Shown piece by piece: positions 1 through 7,019 of a DNA stretch of 14,332 nucleotides. Source of the stretch: Bacteroidales bacterium (GTDB lineage: Bacteria; Bacteroidota; Bacteroidia; Bacteroidales; UBA932); assembly GCA_016283985.1 (NCBI GenBank), contig JAEENZ010000127.1, positions 1 to 14,332 of the forward strand, given 5' to 3'. Within the stretch, counting starts at the first letter, position 1. The number at the start of each line of letters is the position of its first letter. The position numbers and the translations under genes are program-made. Below the pieces are notes generated by a model. The model was not told the origin of the DNA. It did no database searches and saw only the letters and a program-made list of their open reading frames with translations.

Positions 1-110
1 GTGTCGCTGATGACGGCCAGGTTGACCACGACCTTCTTTTCGTTGAAGTCCTTTGCGGACAGGGCGCTCCCAGCCAGCAGGACGGCTAAAAAAATGCAGA
101 GTCTACGCAT
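1..110 (-). CDS. Exported protein, N-terminal fragment (possible metallophosphoesterase)
   Basis: Only the first 36 codons are in the window; the gene runs off the left edge. Translation from the ATG at 110 starts MRRLCIFLAVLLAGSALSA, a clear signal peptide: positive n-region, hydrophobic core, and a likely cleavage site after Ala19 (A-L-S-A). The mature part begins KDFNEKK and then has a beta-strand-like stretch, VVVNLAVISD. Val-Ile-Ser-Asp at the end of a hydrophobic strand resembles the first metal-binding motif (D-x-H) of calcineurin-like phosphoesterases, but the expected His lies beyond the edge, so that function is only a guess. The start overlaps the last 8 bp of radA (radA stop at 103-105), which suggests co-transcription and coupled translation. 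Confidence 0.5.
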   Translation of the reverse strand, partial: MRRLCIFLAVLLAGSALSAKDFNEKKVVVNLAVISD

Positions 111-1632
111 TTTTGAACAGGGCTTTTACGAGGGCCGGAACATCGGCCACCTTGACGATCTTTATCTCTTTGGGCAGCTGCTCTCCGAGCGGAGTGAAAC
201 TGCTCACATATATGCGCTTGAAGCCTAGGCGGGCGGCCTCGCCGATGCGGCGGTCCGTGTTCGCGACGGGGCGGATCTCCCCGCTGAGCCCGACCTCGCC
301 GGCGAAGCAGGAGTCCCCGGGGAGGGAGTAGTCGAAGTTGGAGGAGAGCACCGCCGCGATCACGGCAAGGTCGGCGGCGGGGTCGCTGACCTTGAGGCCG
401 CCCGCCATGTTCAGGAAGACGTCCTTGGCGCTCAGATGGAAGCCGGCGCGCTTCTCCAGCACGGCCAGCAGCATGTTCAGGCGGCGGGTGTCAAATCCCG
501 TGGCGGAGCGCTGAGCGGTGCCGTAGACGGCGCTGCTCACCAGGGCCTGCACCTCGAAGAGGAGGGGCCTCGTGCCATCGAGCGTAGCGCAGATGGCCGC
601 TCCGCTGAGGCCTGCCTCGTGCATGGGGATCAGCATCTCGGAAGGATTAGCCACCTCTCGCAGACCCGTGCCGGTCATCTCGAAAACAGCTATCTCGGAG
701 GTGGACCCGAAGCGGTTCTTGATGCTGCGGAGTATCCTGTAGGCACCGCGGTTCTCGCCTTCGAACTGCAGCACCACGTCCACTATGTGCTCGAGTATCT
801 TGGGGCCGGCGATGTAGCCGTCCTTGGTAATGTGTCCGATGAGGATAACGGGGATGCCGCTCTCTTTGGCGAACCGGAGCAGCATGGCGGCCACTTCCTT
901 TATCTGGCTGACGCTTCCGGGGGTGGATTCGACGGTCTCGGTGAACATGGTCTGCACCGAATCCACTATCATAAGTTCTGGTTTCAGCTTTTCCGCCTCC
1001 TCGATTATCGATTCTATCCGCGTCTCGGTAAAAATGGTGGTGGATTCATCGGATGGTGCCGTTTCGGCAGGTGTGTCCGTTTCTGTAGCATTACCTTCGG
1101 TTTCCTCGGCGTCACCTCTGGAATTGGAGCAAGCTCCATTCCCTTCGGTTCCTTCTCGGTTTTCCCGGAACGGCCTGCGAAGCAGCGCGGAAGAAACGGA
1201 CACACCTGCCGAGAGCAGCCGGTCCGCACGCATTTTCACCTGACGCGCACTTTCTTCTCCCGTGACATAAAGCGTCCGCAACCCCGAAACCAGCGGAATC
1301 TGCAGACTCAGCGTAGACTTGCCTATACCCGGCTCGCCGCCGATAAGCACCAGCGAACCAGGCACTATGCCACCGCCGAGAAGACGGTCCAGTTCGGGCA
1401 TGCCGAGCTGGAGGCGCGGTTCCTTGGTACGGTCTATCTCCTTCAGTTTCAAAGGCTTCCTCTCGCTTCTCCCGCTACCGGCCACCGCCTTCGAACCCTT
1501 TCCGGACGACTTCTTCTCCACCGGAGCCTCCACCATCGTGTTCCACTCTCCGCACGCCGGGCAACGCCCCATCCACTTGGGGCTCTCGTTACCGCAGTTG
1601 GTGCAATACCATAATGTCTTCGCTGCTGCCAT
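103..1632 (-). CDS. radA: DNA repair protein RadA (Sms), with an in-frame insertion
   Basis: RadA is a RecA-like ATPase that helps process recombination intermediates in the cytoplasm. Domains in order: a zinc finger with Cys10, Cys13, Cys24 and Cys27; Walker A GEPGIGKST near residues 99-107; Walker B LMIVDS near 219-224; the RadA-specific KNRFG motif at 305-309; and a C-terminal Lon-protease-like domain (PAADLAVIAAVLSS, then GEVGLSGEIRPV). At 509 residues it is about 50 longer than the usual 450-460. The excess is a Ser/Thr/Glu/Gly-rich stretch at about residues 141-190, between MRADRLL and TAPSDE, bounded by a perfect inverted DNA repeat. Without it the loop has normal length. The rest of the ATPase and Lon domains look intact, so the protein is probably functional. 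The ATG at 1632 is preceded by AAAGGAG only one base away, an unusually short spacing. The gene diverges from iorA. Confidence 0.97.
   Translation of the reverse strand: MAAAKTLWYCTNCGNESPKWMGRCPACGEWNTMVEAPVEKKSSGKGSKAVAGSGRSERKPLKLKEIDRTKEPRLQLGMPELDRLLGGGIVPGSLVLIGGEPGIGKSTLSLQIPLVSGLRTLYVTGEESARQVKMRADRLLSAGVSVSSALLRRPFRENREGTEGNGACSNSRGDAEETEGNATETDTPAETAPSDESTTIFTETRIESIIEEAEKLKPELMIVDSVQTMFTETVESTPGSVSQIKEVAAMLLRFAKESGIPVILIGHITKDGYIAGPKILEHIVDVVLQFEGENRGAYRILRSIKNRFGSTSEIAVFEMTGTGLREVANPSEMLIPMHEAGLSGAAICATLDGTRPLLFEVQALVSSAVYGTAQRSATGFDTRRLNMLLAVLEKRAGFHLSAKDVFLNMAGGLKVSDPAADLAVIAAVLSSNFDYSLPGDSCFAGEVGLSGEIRPVANTDRRIGEAARLGFKRIYVSSFTPLGEQLPKEIKIVKVADVPALVKALFKNA
1063..1212 (-). repeat. 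Palindromic element-like insertion in radA with 21-bp terminal inverted repeats
   Basis: The 21 bp at 1064-1084 are the exact reverse complement of 1192-1212 (core of one arm: GGCAGGTGTGTCCGTTTCT). They are separated by 107 bp. Inside are an imperfect direct repeat (1089-1109 and 1137-1159, both CATT-n-CCTTCGGTT followed by a CT-rich end) and a hairpin (1120-1142, GGAGC/GCTCC stem extended by GGAAT/ATTCC). On the coding strand the arms read SAGVSVS and ETDTPAE. The segment lies exactly where this RadA exceeds the family length, and 150 bp keeps the frame. The arrangement resembles in-frame palindromic elements such as those known from Rickettsia genes. I see no second copy in the window and no clear target-site duplication. 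Confidence 0.8.
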
Positions 1633-1644
1633 ACTCCTTTATTC

Positions 1645-1680
1645 TTTGTTTACAAATTTAATATTTATTTGTTATCTTTG
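1645..1680 (+). promoter_or_regulatory. Putative iorA operon promoter (Bacteroidota type)
   Basis: TATCTTTG at 1673-1680 matches the Bacteroidota -7 consensus TAnnTTTG exactly. Upstream are TTTG at 1645-1648 (24 bp away) and TTTA at 1649-1652 (20 bp away); either could act as the -33 element. Transcription would start near 1686, giving a leader of about 16 nt before the ATG at 1702. The element is interleaved with the proposed radA promoter on the other strand, so the two may compete for polymerase. Confidence 0.5.
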
Positions 1681-1688
1681 ACAAGAAA
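1653..1688 (-). promoter_or_regulatory. Putative radA promoter (Bacteroidota type)
   Basis: Reading the minus strand, TAAATTTG at 1660-1653 fits the Bacteroidota -7 consensus TAnnTTTG. A TCTTG (its TTG at 1684-1682) lies 21 bp upstream and could serve as the -33 element. The implied start of transcription leaves a leader of only about 15 nt before the radA ATG at 1632. This is a match by eye to a short consensus in AT-rich DNA, so it is only moderately secure. Confidence 0.42.
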
Positions 1689-1701
1689 TAACCACATAAC
1701 C

Positions 1702-3300
1702 ATGGCACTGAAACAACTTCTACTTGGAGATGAGGCTTTGGCGCTAGGGGCTCTGCATGCAGGTCTCAGCGGAGTATATGCCTACCCCGGAACTCCGTCG
1801 ACGGAAATCACGGAATTCATCCAGTCTCATCCTTTAACCAAAGAACGCAATATCCACTGCAAGTGGAGCACGAACGAGAAAACCGCGATGGAGGCGGCCC
1901 TGGGCATGTCCTTCGCCGGCAAGCGCACCCTCGTGTGCATGAAGCACGTGGGGATGAACGTCTGCGCGGACCCGTTCATGGGCTCAGCCACCACGGGCGC
2001 CAACGGCGGCCTGGTGGTCGCCGCATGCGACGATCCATCCATGCACAGCTCGCAGAACGAGCAGGATTCCCGCTTCTGGGGCACTTTCGCCCTTGTCCCC
2101 GTGTTCGAGCCCTCGAACCAGCAGGAAGCATACGAGATGGCGAAAGAGGCCTTCGACTATTCCGAAAAGAGGGATATCCCCGTGCTGATGCGGATGACCA
2201 CGCGCCTGTCGCATTCACGCGCCAACGTCACCAGCGTCGACGACTCGCAGGCCCGCATCCCCAACGAGATGCATTTCCCGAAGAATGAGATACAGTGGTG
2301 CACCTTGCCGGCGAACGCCCGCAAGCGCTACGCCCAGCTCACCAAAGACTACGCCATCTTCGAAGAGGATGCCGTCCATTCCCGCTTCAACCGCTTCGAG
2401 GATGGCCCCGACAAGAGCCTCGGCATCATCGCCTGCGGCATAGCCTACAACTATCTGCAGGAGAACTTCCCGGACGGCTGCCCGTATCCCGTACTCAAGA
2501 TATCGCAGTATCCCTATCCCAAGGAACTCATACTCAAACTGGCCGCCCAGTGCAAGAAGATTCTGGTGCTCGAAGAAGGCCAGCCCCTGCTGGAAGAGCG
2601 CCTGAAGGGCATCCTGCCCCACGGCAACGAGATCTGCGGCCGTCTCGACGGTAGTCTCCCCCGCACTGGGGAACTCTCTCCCGATCCCGTCAGGAAAGCC
2701 CTCGGGCTGCCCGCCAGGGAAGGTTGCGCCAAATCCGAGATTCCCGCACCCCGTCCGCCGGCACTCTGCATGGGCTGCGGCCACAGGGACCTGTTCACCG
2801 CCATCAACGCCGTCATGAAGGACTACCCCACCGGCAAGGCCTTCAGCGACATAGGCTGCTACACCCTCGGCTGGCTGCCCCCGTTCCAGTCCTTCACCAC
2901 CTGCGTGGAGATGGGAGCGTCCATCACCATGGCCCACGGCTCCGCCTTCAGCGGTGTCTGGCCCGCCGTGGCCGTCATCGGCGACTCCACCTTCACCCAT
3001 AGCGGAATGACAGGCCTGCTGGACGCCGTCAACGAGAACTCCGACATCCTGGTCTGCATCTCCGACAACCTCACCACCGGCATGACCGGAGGGCAGGATT
3101 CCGCCGGCACGGGCCGCCTGGAAGCCATCTGCGAAGGCCTCGGCGTGGATCCGGCACACATCCGCACCATCGTTCCCCTCCCGGCCAACTACCCCGAGAT
3201 GGAACGCATAATCAAGGAAGAGATTGAATACCACGGGGTATCCGTCATCATCAGCAGGCGCGAATGCCTCCAAACCCTCAAAAGACACTCGAAGAAATGA
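1702..3300 (+). CDS. iorA: Indolepyruvate:ferredoxin oxidoreductase, alpha subunit (short form)
   Basis: IorA is the catalytic, thiamine-diphosphate-binding subunit that oxidatively decarboxylates aryl-pyruvates (indolepyruvate, phenylpyruvate, hydroxyphenylpyruvate) to arylacetyl-CoA and passes electrons to ferredoxin. The N-terminal pyrimidine domain shows YPGTPSTEI at residues 28-36 and the NEKTAMEAA glutamate region near 55-65. The C-terminal domain has CMGCGH at 356-361, SDIGCYTLG, GDSTFTHSG from 427, and DNLTTGMTGGQ from 455, the expected TPP/Mg site. The protein has 532 residues and ends soon after IISRREC. It lacks the cysteine-rich 2[4Fe-4S] tail of the longer archaeal IorA proteins; short forms of this kind occur in Bacteroidetes. 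An in-frame TTG at 1669 would add 11 residues but falls inside the promoter, so I chose the ATG at 1702. The gene ends in a 4-bp ATGA overlap with iorB. Confidence 0.93.
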   Translation: MALKQLLLGDEALALGALHAGLSGVYAYPGTPSTEITEFIQSHPLTKERNIHCKWSTNEKTAMEAALGMSFAGKRTLVCMKHVGMNVCADPFMGSATTGANGGLVVAACDDPSMHSSQNEQDSRFWGTFALVPVFEPSNQQEAYEMAKEAFDYSEKRDIPVLMRMTTRLSHSRANVTSVDDSQARIPNEMHFPKNEIQWCTLPANARKRYAQLTKDYAIFEEDAVHSRFNRFEDGPDKSLGIIACGIAYNYLQENFPDGCPYPVLKISQYPYPKELILKLAAQCKKILVLEEGQPLLEERLKGILPHGNEICGRLDGSLPRTGELSPDPVRKALGLPAREGCAKSEIPAPRPPALCMGCGHRDLFTAINAVMKDYPTGKAFSDIGCYTLGWLPPFQSFTTCVEMGASITMAHGSAFSGVWPAVAVIGDSTFTHSGMTGLLDAVNENSDILVCISDNLTTGMTGGQDSAGTGRLEAICEGLGVDPAHIRTIVPLPANYPEMERIIKEEIEYHGVSVIISRRECLQTLKRHSKK

Positions 3301-3875
3301 AAAGGGATATAATACTCGCCGGCGTCGGAGGACAAGGCATCCTCTCCATCGCCACGGTCATCGGGTCCGCCGCGCTTGAACAGGGCCTCAACCTGAAGCA
3401 GGCGGAGGTGCACGGAATGAGCCAGAGAGGCGGCGACGTGCAGTCGCACCTGCGCCTCAGCGACGCCCCCGTCCATTCCGACCTCATTCCCCTCGGCGGG
3501 GCCGACATAATCATTTCCATGGAACCGATGGAAGCTCTCCGCTACCTGCCCTTCCTGGCCAAGGACGGATGGATCATTACCAACACCGTTCCCCTTAAGA
3601 ACATCCCCAACTATCCGGAAATGAAGGAGATAGAGGATGCCCTCGGCAAGGTGAAAAACGTGGTGGCGATAGACGCCGAGGCCGCCGCCAGGGCCGTGAT
3701 GTCCCCGCGCAGCGCAAACATGGTGCTGCTGGGAGCCTGCGCAGGAGTGCTGCAGATACTCGACCCGGAGAAACTGCGCGACGGCATACGCCGCATCTTC
3801 GGCCGCAAGGGCGAAGCAATCGTGGAAGCTAACATAAAGGCGTTCGACGCCGGAAGAGAACTGTCAAAGAAGTAG
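3297..3875 (+). CDS. iorB: Indolepyruvate:ferredoxin oxidoreductase, beta subunit
   Basis: IorB is the partner of IorA and belongs to the gamma-domain family of 2-oxoacid:ferredoxin oxidoreductases. The N-terminus has the hallmark glycine loop GVGGQGILS at residues 9-17, then HGMSQRGGDVQSHLR from residue 39, a conserved motif of this subunit family. At 192 residues it has the usual length. The start was set at the ATG at 3297, which overlaps the iorA TGA (ATGA) and places the glycine loop a few residues in. An upstream in-frame ATG at 3264 would add 11 polar residues (MPPNPQKTLEE) lying within iorA, which is less likely. The gene is followed after 2 bp by the aminotransferase, so it is an internal gene of the operon. 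Confidence 0.94.
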   Translation: MKRDIILAGVGGQGILSIATVIGSAALEQGLNLKQAEVHGMSQRGGDVQSHLRLSDAPVHSDLIPLGGADIIISMEPMEALRYLPFLAKDGWIITNTVPLKNIPNYPEMKEIEDALGKVKNVVAIDAEAAARAVMSPRSANMVLLGACAGVLQILDPEKLRDGIRRIFGRKGEAIVEANIKAFDAGRELSKK

Positions 3876-3877
3876 AT

Positions 3878-5191
3878 ATGCGAGAGTGGATTTCTGAAGA
3901 AGTACTGCAGGCGAAACTTCGTGAGATGGGGATAGACGACATCTCCCGCACCACCATACGCCAGTGTTCGATGATAGGCAGCGCCCTGGAGGCGGAGAGC
4001 GGGGAGACATTCTCCCATCTGGAATTCGGAGTGCCGGGCATCCCGGCCTGCCCCATAGGCATCGAGGCCCAGAAAAAGGCCCTGGATTCCGGCGTGCCGT
4101 CCATCTACCCTTCGGTGCAGGGCATACCGGAACTCAAGACCAACGCAGCCCGCTTCATTAAGGCCTTCATCGACATAGACATCGACCCCAAGGGGATAGT
4201 GCCCACGGTGGGTTCGATGCAGGCCAGCATGACCAGCATCCTGGAATGCTCCCAGCTGCAGCCGGGCAAGGATACCATCCTCTACATCTGCCCGGGTTTC
4301 TCGGCCCACGGCCGCCAGCCGGACATCCTCGGAATCAAGAACCTGACCTTCGACATATACGAATACCGGGCGGAGAAGCTGCGGGACAAGCTGGAATCCT
4401 ACTTCAAGCAGGGCAACATCGCCGCCCTCCTCTATTCCAACCCCAACAACCCGGCATGGATATGCCTGACGGAGGAGGAGCTGCAGATAATTGGCGAACT
4501 TGCCACCAAATACGACGTGATAGTGCTGGAAGACATCGCCTACCTGTGCATGGACTTCCGGAAGGACCTTTCCGTGCCGTTCCAGCCCCCGTTCCAGAGC
4601 ACCGTGGCCCGCTATACCGACAACTACGTGATAATGCTGTCCGGTTCCAAGATATTCAGTTACGCGGGCGAACGCATCGCGGTGGTCTGCATCTCCGACA
4701 AGCTCTACCAGCGCGAATACCCGGAACTCAAAAAGAAGTGGGGAATCGCAAAGTTCGGGGACAACTTCATTCTCAACTACCTGTATGTCAACACTTCCGG
4801 AGCATCACACTCCGCCCAGTACGCCCTGTCGGCCATGTTCGAGGCCTCCGTGGACGGGCGCTACAACTTCGTGAAGGAGCTCCGGAACTACGGCCTCCGC
4901 GCCCACCGATCCCGCGAGATATTCGATGCCAACGGCTTCCATCTCGTGTACGACAAAGACATGGAGCAGACCATCAGCGACGGTTTCTTCTACACGGTAG
5001 GATACAGGAATCTCAACAACCGCGAACTGCTGGAAGCACTGCTGCGCTGCGGCATCATCGCCATACCGTTGAACACCACCGGAAGTGGCCAGAGCGGCAT
5101 CCGGGTATGCGTATCCCGCCTGCTGTCGGATGAAGATTTCCGCCTGCTGGACGAGCACCTGAAACTGTTTGTAAAACTCGTGAACCAATGA
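3878..5191 (+). CDS. PLP-dependent aminotransferase, class I/II fold (likely aromatic amino acids)
   Basis: This is a fold-type I aminotransferase of 437 residues. Visible motifs: YPSVQGIPELK (substrate and dimer region, near residue 75); YSNPNNPAW, holding the Asn that contacts PLP; VLEDIAYLCMD with the Asp that pairs with the pyridine nitrogen; LSGSKIFSYAGERIAV with the Schiff-base Lys at about residue 258; and a C-terminal Arg-containing GSGQSGIRVCVSR, the usual carboxylate-binding position. It starts 2 bp after iorB and ends in an ATGA overlap with the CoA-transferase. Sequence motifs alone do not fix the substrate. The position next to iorAB makes conversion of Trp, Phe and Tyr to aryl-pyruvates the best inference. 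Alternatives are a broad-range or alanine-type aminotransferase. Confidence 0.9.
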   Translation: MREWISEEVLQAKLREMGIDDISRTTIRQCSMIGSALEAESGETFSHLEFGVPGIPACPIGIEAQKKALDSGVPSIYPSVQGIPELKTNAARFIKAFIDIDIDPKGIVPTVGSMQASMTSILECSQLQPGKDTILYICPGFSAHGRQPDILGIKNLTFDIYEYRAEKLRDKLESYFKQGNIAALLYSNPNNPAWICLTEEELQIIGELATKYDVIVLEDIAYLCMDFRKDLSVPFQPPFQSTVARYTDNYVIMLSGSKIFSYAGERIAVVCISDKLYQREYPELKKKWGIAKFGDNFILNYLYVNTSGASHSAQYALSAMFEASVDGRYNFVKELRNYGLRAHRSREIFDANGFHLVYDKDMEQTISDGFFYTVGYRNLNNRELLEALLRCGIIAIPLNTTGSGQSGIRVCVSRLLSDEDFRLLDEHLKLFVKLVNQ

Positions 5192-6480
5192 AATACGTAA
5201 CTGCCGACGAAGCCGTCAAGCTCGTGCGCAGCGGCGACACCATCTGCTGCCAGGGAGGCGCGTCCGTGCCCGTACTCCTTCAGGAAGCCCTGGCCAGACG
5301 CCACGCCGAACTGCGGGATGTCACCATCACCTCCGGATTCAACGTACACAAGGACCCGGCTCCATTCTGCAAGCCCGAGTACAAGGATTCCTTCCTGGTG
5401 AACAGCATATTCATCAGCGCCGACCAGCGCGCCCACGTGGCCGCGGGATACGGCTCCATGACCCCCCTGTTCCTGGGCGAGGTGCCCGGCATGTTCCGCC
5501 GCGGGGAATTCCCTGTGGACGTGGCCTTCATCACCTGCTCCATGCCGGACGAGAACGGCTACTGCAGTTTCGGCATCTCCGCCGACATCGCCGTGGCGGC
5601 CGCCGAGGTCGCACGGGTGGTCATCGCCGAGGTCAGCCCCAACATCCCCTACCTCTACGGGGACTGCATGATACACGAGAGCAAGATAAGCGCTGCTGTG
5701 CTCTGCGACGTGGCCCCCTTCGCCATGACCTTCGGGGAACCCACCCCGATAGAAGCAGCCATCGGCGCCAACGTGGCATCCGAAATCCCTGATGGAGCCT
5801 GCCTTCAGATAGGTGTGGGCGGCATCCCCAACGCGGTGCTGAACGGCATCAAGAACCACAAGCACCTCGGCCTGCACACGGAGGCCATGACCGACGGCGT
5901 GATACGCCTGATGAAGGAGGGTGTCATCGACAACAGCCTGAAGAAGGTGAAACCGGGAGTCAGCGTCGCGGCCCTGGCCATAGGTTCCAAGGAGATGTAC
6001 GAGTACATCGACCACAACCACAGCATGGAGTTCTTCGACGTGGCATACACCAACAACCCCTTCCTGATCGCCCAGAACCCGAAGGCCTGCGCCATCAACT
6101 CGGCCATAGAGATAGACCTGACCGGCCAGATCTGCGCGGATTCCATCGGCACCACCATCTTCTCCAGCGTGGGCGGACAGCACGACTTCATGTACGGATG
6201 CTCTCTCTCAGAGGGCGGCAGGACCTTCATAGCGATGCCTTCCCGCACGGCCAAGGGCAAGGCCAAGATAGTACCCACGCTAACCCCAGGGGCCGGAGTG
6301 GTCACCACCCGCTTCCAGACCCAGTTCGTGGCCACCGAATACGGAATCGTCTACCTGCACAACCTCAACCTCGCCCAGAGGGCCAAGGCCCTGATTTCGA
6401 TTGCGCATCCCGATGACAGAGAAGCGCTCGAAAGGGCGGCTTTCGAGCGCTTCGGATATAGTTTCCAGCGTTTGGGCTAG
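5188..6480 (+). CDS. Acetyl-CoA hydrolase/4-hydroxybutyrate CoA-transferase family CoA-transferase
   Basis: This family moves CoA between a thioester and a free carboxylate through a glutamyl-CoA intermediate. The 430-residue length and full set of motifs fit: GDTICCQGGASVP near the start; DVAFITCSMPDENGYCSFG; the nucleotide-loop LQIGVGGIPNAV; the catalytic Glu232 in LHTEAMTDG; SVGGQHDFMYG; and the C-terminal TEYGIVYLHNLNLAQRAKALI. The start ATG overlaps the aminotransferase TGA. It is the last gene of the iorAB operon, so the natural inference is an arylacetyl-CoA:acetate (or similar) CoA-transferase that releases arylacetate and keeps the thioester energy. The substrate is not proven; butyryl-CoA:acetate or 4-hydroxybutyrate activity are alternatives. 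The gene converges on the vor gamma-subunit gene and shares the four bases CTAG with it. Confidence 0.9.
   Translation: MKYVTADEAVKLVRSGDTICCQGGASVPVLLQEALARRHAELRDVTITSGFNVHKDPAPFCKPEYKDSFLVNSIFISADQRAHVAAGYGSMTPLFLGEVPGMFRRGEFPVDVAFITCSMPDENGYCSFGISADIAVAAAEVARVVIAEVSPNIPYLYGDCMIHESKISAAVLCDVAPFAMTFGEPTPIEAAIGANVASEIPDGACLQIGVGGIPNAVLNGIKNHKHLGLHTEAMTDGVIRLMKEGVIDNSLKKVKPGVSVAALAIGSKEMYEYIDHNHSMEFFDVAYTNNPFLIAQNPKACAINSAIEIDLTGQICADSIGTTIFSSVGGQHDFMYGCSLSEGGRTFIAMPSRTAKGKAKIVPTLTPGAGVVTTRFQTQFVATEYGIVYLHNLNLAQRAKALISIAHPDDREALERAAFERFGYSFQRLG
6424..6450 (-). terminator. Strong stem-loop, likely terminator of the minus-strand operon
   Basis: GCGCTCGAAAG at 6424-6434 is the perfect reverse complement of 6440-6450, with a 5-nt loop. 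For the minus-strand operon this 11-bp stem begins 26 nt after the last stop and is followed by TTCTCTGTC, a weak U-rich tract. For the plus-strand operon the same stem lies within the last codons of the CoA-transferase (about 30 nt before its stop) and is followed by TTCGGATATAG, without a T run. It is therefore best read as a terminator of the minus-strand transcript embedded in the opposing gene; a role in both directions is possible. Confidence 0.5.
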
Positions 6481-7019
6481 ACCTCCTTTATGATATCCAT
6501 ACCCATCCTGATGGCCTCTTCGTTCATCGGGATGAGGTGATGGTGACGTTCGGGGAGAGTCTTGCGCAAGGCCTTCAGCACGCTTTCCACACTCACGATG
6601 GGGTGGATCTTGAGCAGGCCGCCCAGGATCATCATGTTGAATACCTTGATCATGTTCATCTCAGCCGCCTTGTCCATCGCGTCTATCCTGTAGACATGGA
6701 TGTCCTTGCGGGTGGGAGGCGTGTTGATGCCATAGCCGTCGTAGATGAGGCTGCCGCCGGGCTTCACCTTGCTCTCGAACTTCTCTAGCGAGGGTTGGTT
6801 CAGCACGATGGCCGTGTCGTATGAACTCAGGATGGGGGACGAAACGGGCTCGTCGCTCACGATGACGGTCACGTTGGCGGTGCCGCCGCGCTGCTCGGGG
6901 CCGTATGCCGGCATCCAGGTCACTTCCTTGTCTTCCATCAGGCCGGAATAGGCCAGGATCTTGCCCATCGAGAGGACTCCCTGTCCTCCGAATCCGGATA
7001 TGATAATCTCGTGTGTCAT
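6477..7019 (-). CDS. 2-oxoacid:ferredoxin oxidoreductase, gamma subunit (Vor/Kor type)
   Basis: This is the gamma-domain subunit of a multi-subunit 2-oxoacid:ferredoxin oxidoreductase. It shows the glycine loop SGFGGQGVLS at residues 8-17 and YGPEQRGGTANVTV from residue 39, the counterpart of the HGMSQRGG region in IorB. At 180 residues it has the normal length for a separate gamma subunit. It has no cysteine cluster, as expected. Its ATG overlaps the stop of the beta subunit by 4 bp (ATGA), so translation is probably coupled. It is the last gene of the operon and ends on a CTAG shared with the convergent CoA-transferase stop. Confidence 0.93.
   Translation of the reverse strand: MTHEIIISGFGGQGVLSMGKILAYSGLMEDKEVTWMPAYGPEQRGGTANVTVIVSDEPVSSPILSSYDTAIVLNQPSLEKFESKVKPGGSLIYDGYGINTPPTRKDIHVYRIDAMDKAAEMNMIKVFNMMILGGLLKIHPIVSVESVLKALRKTLPERHHHLIPMNEEAIRMGMDIIKEV

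Noticed and set aside
436..1614. 392-codon plus-strand frame antisense to radA
   Set aside because: RadA on the other strand has all its family motifs; this frame has none and no promoter or ribosome site.
1669..1701. TTG start adding 11 residues to IorA
   Set aside because: It falls within the proposed -7 promoter region, and the family N-terminus fits MALKQLLLGDEALALG from the ATG at 1702.
2215..3288. 357-codon minus-strand frame antisense to iorA
   Set aside because: It is opposite a strongly conserved TPP enzyme and has low-complexity Gly/Ala/Val-rich translation.
4990..6183. 397-codon minus-strand frame antisense to the CoA-transferase
   Set aside because: Its composition mirrors the sense gene (runs of Val, Gly, His, Asp) and it shows no domain, so it is a shadow of the CoA-transferase.
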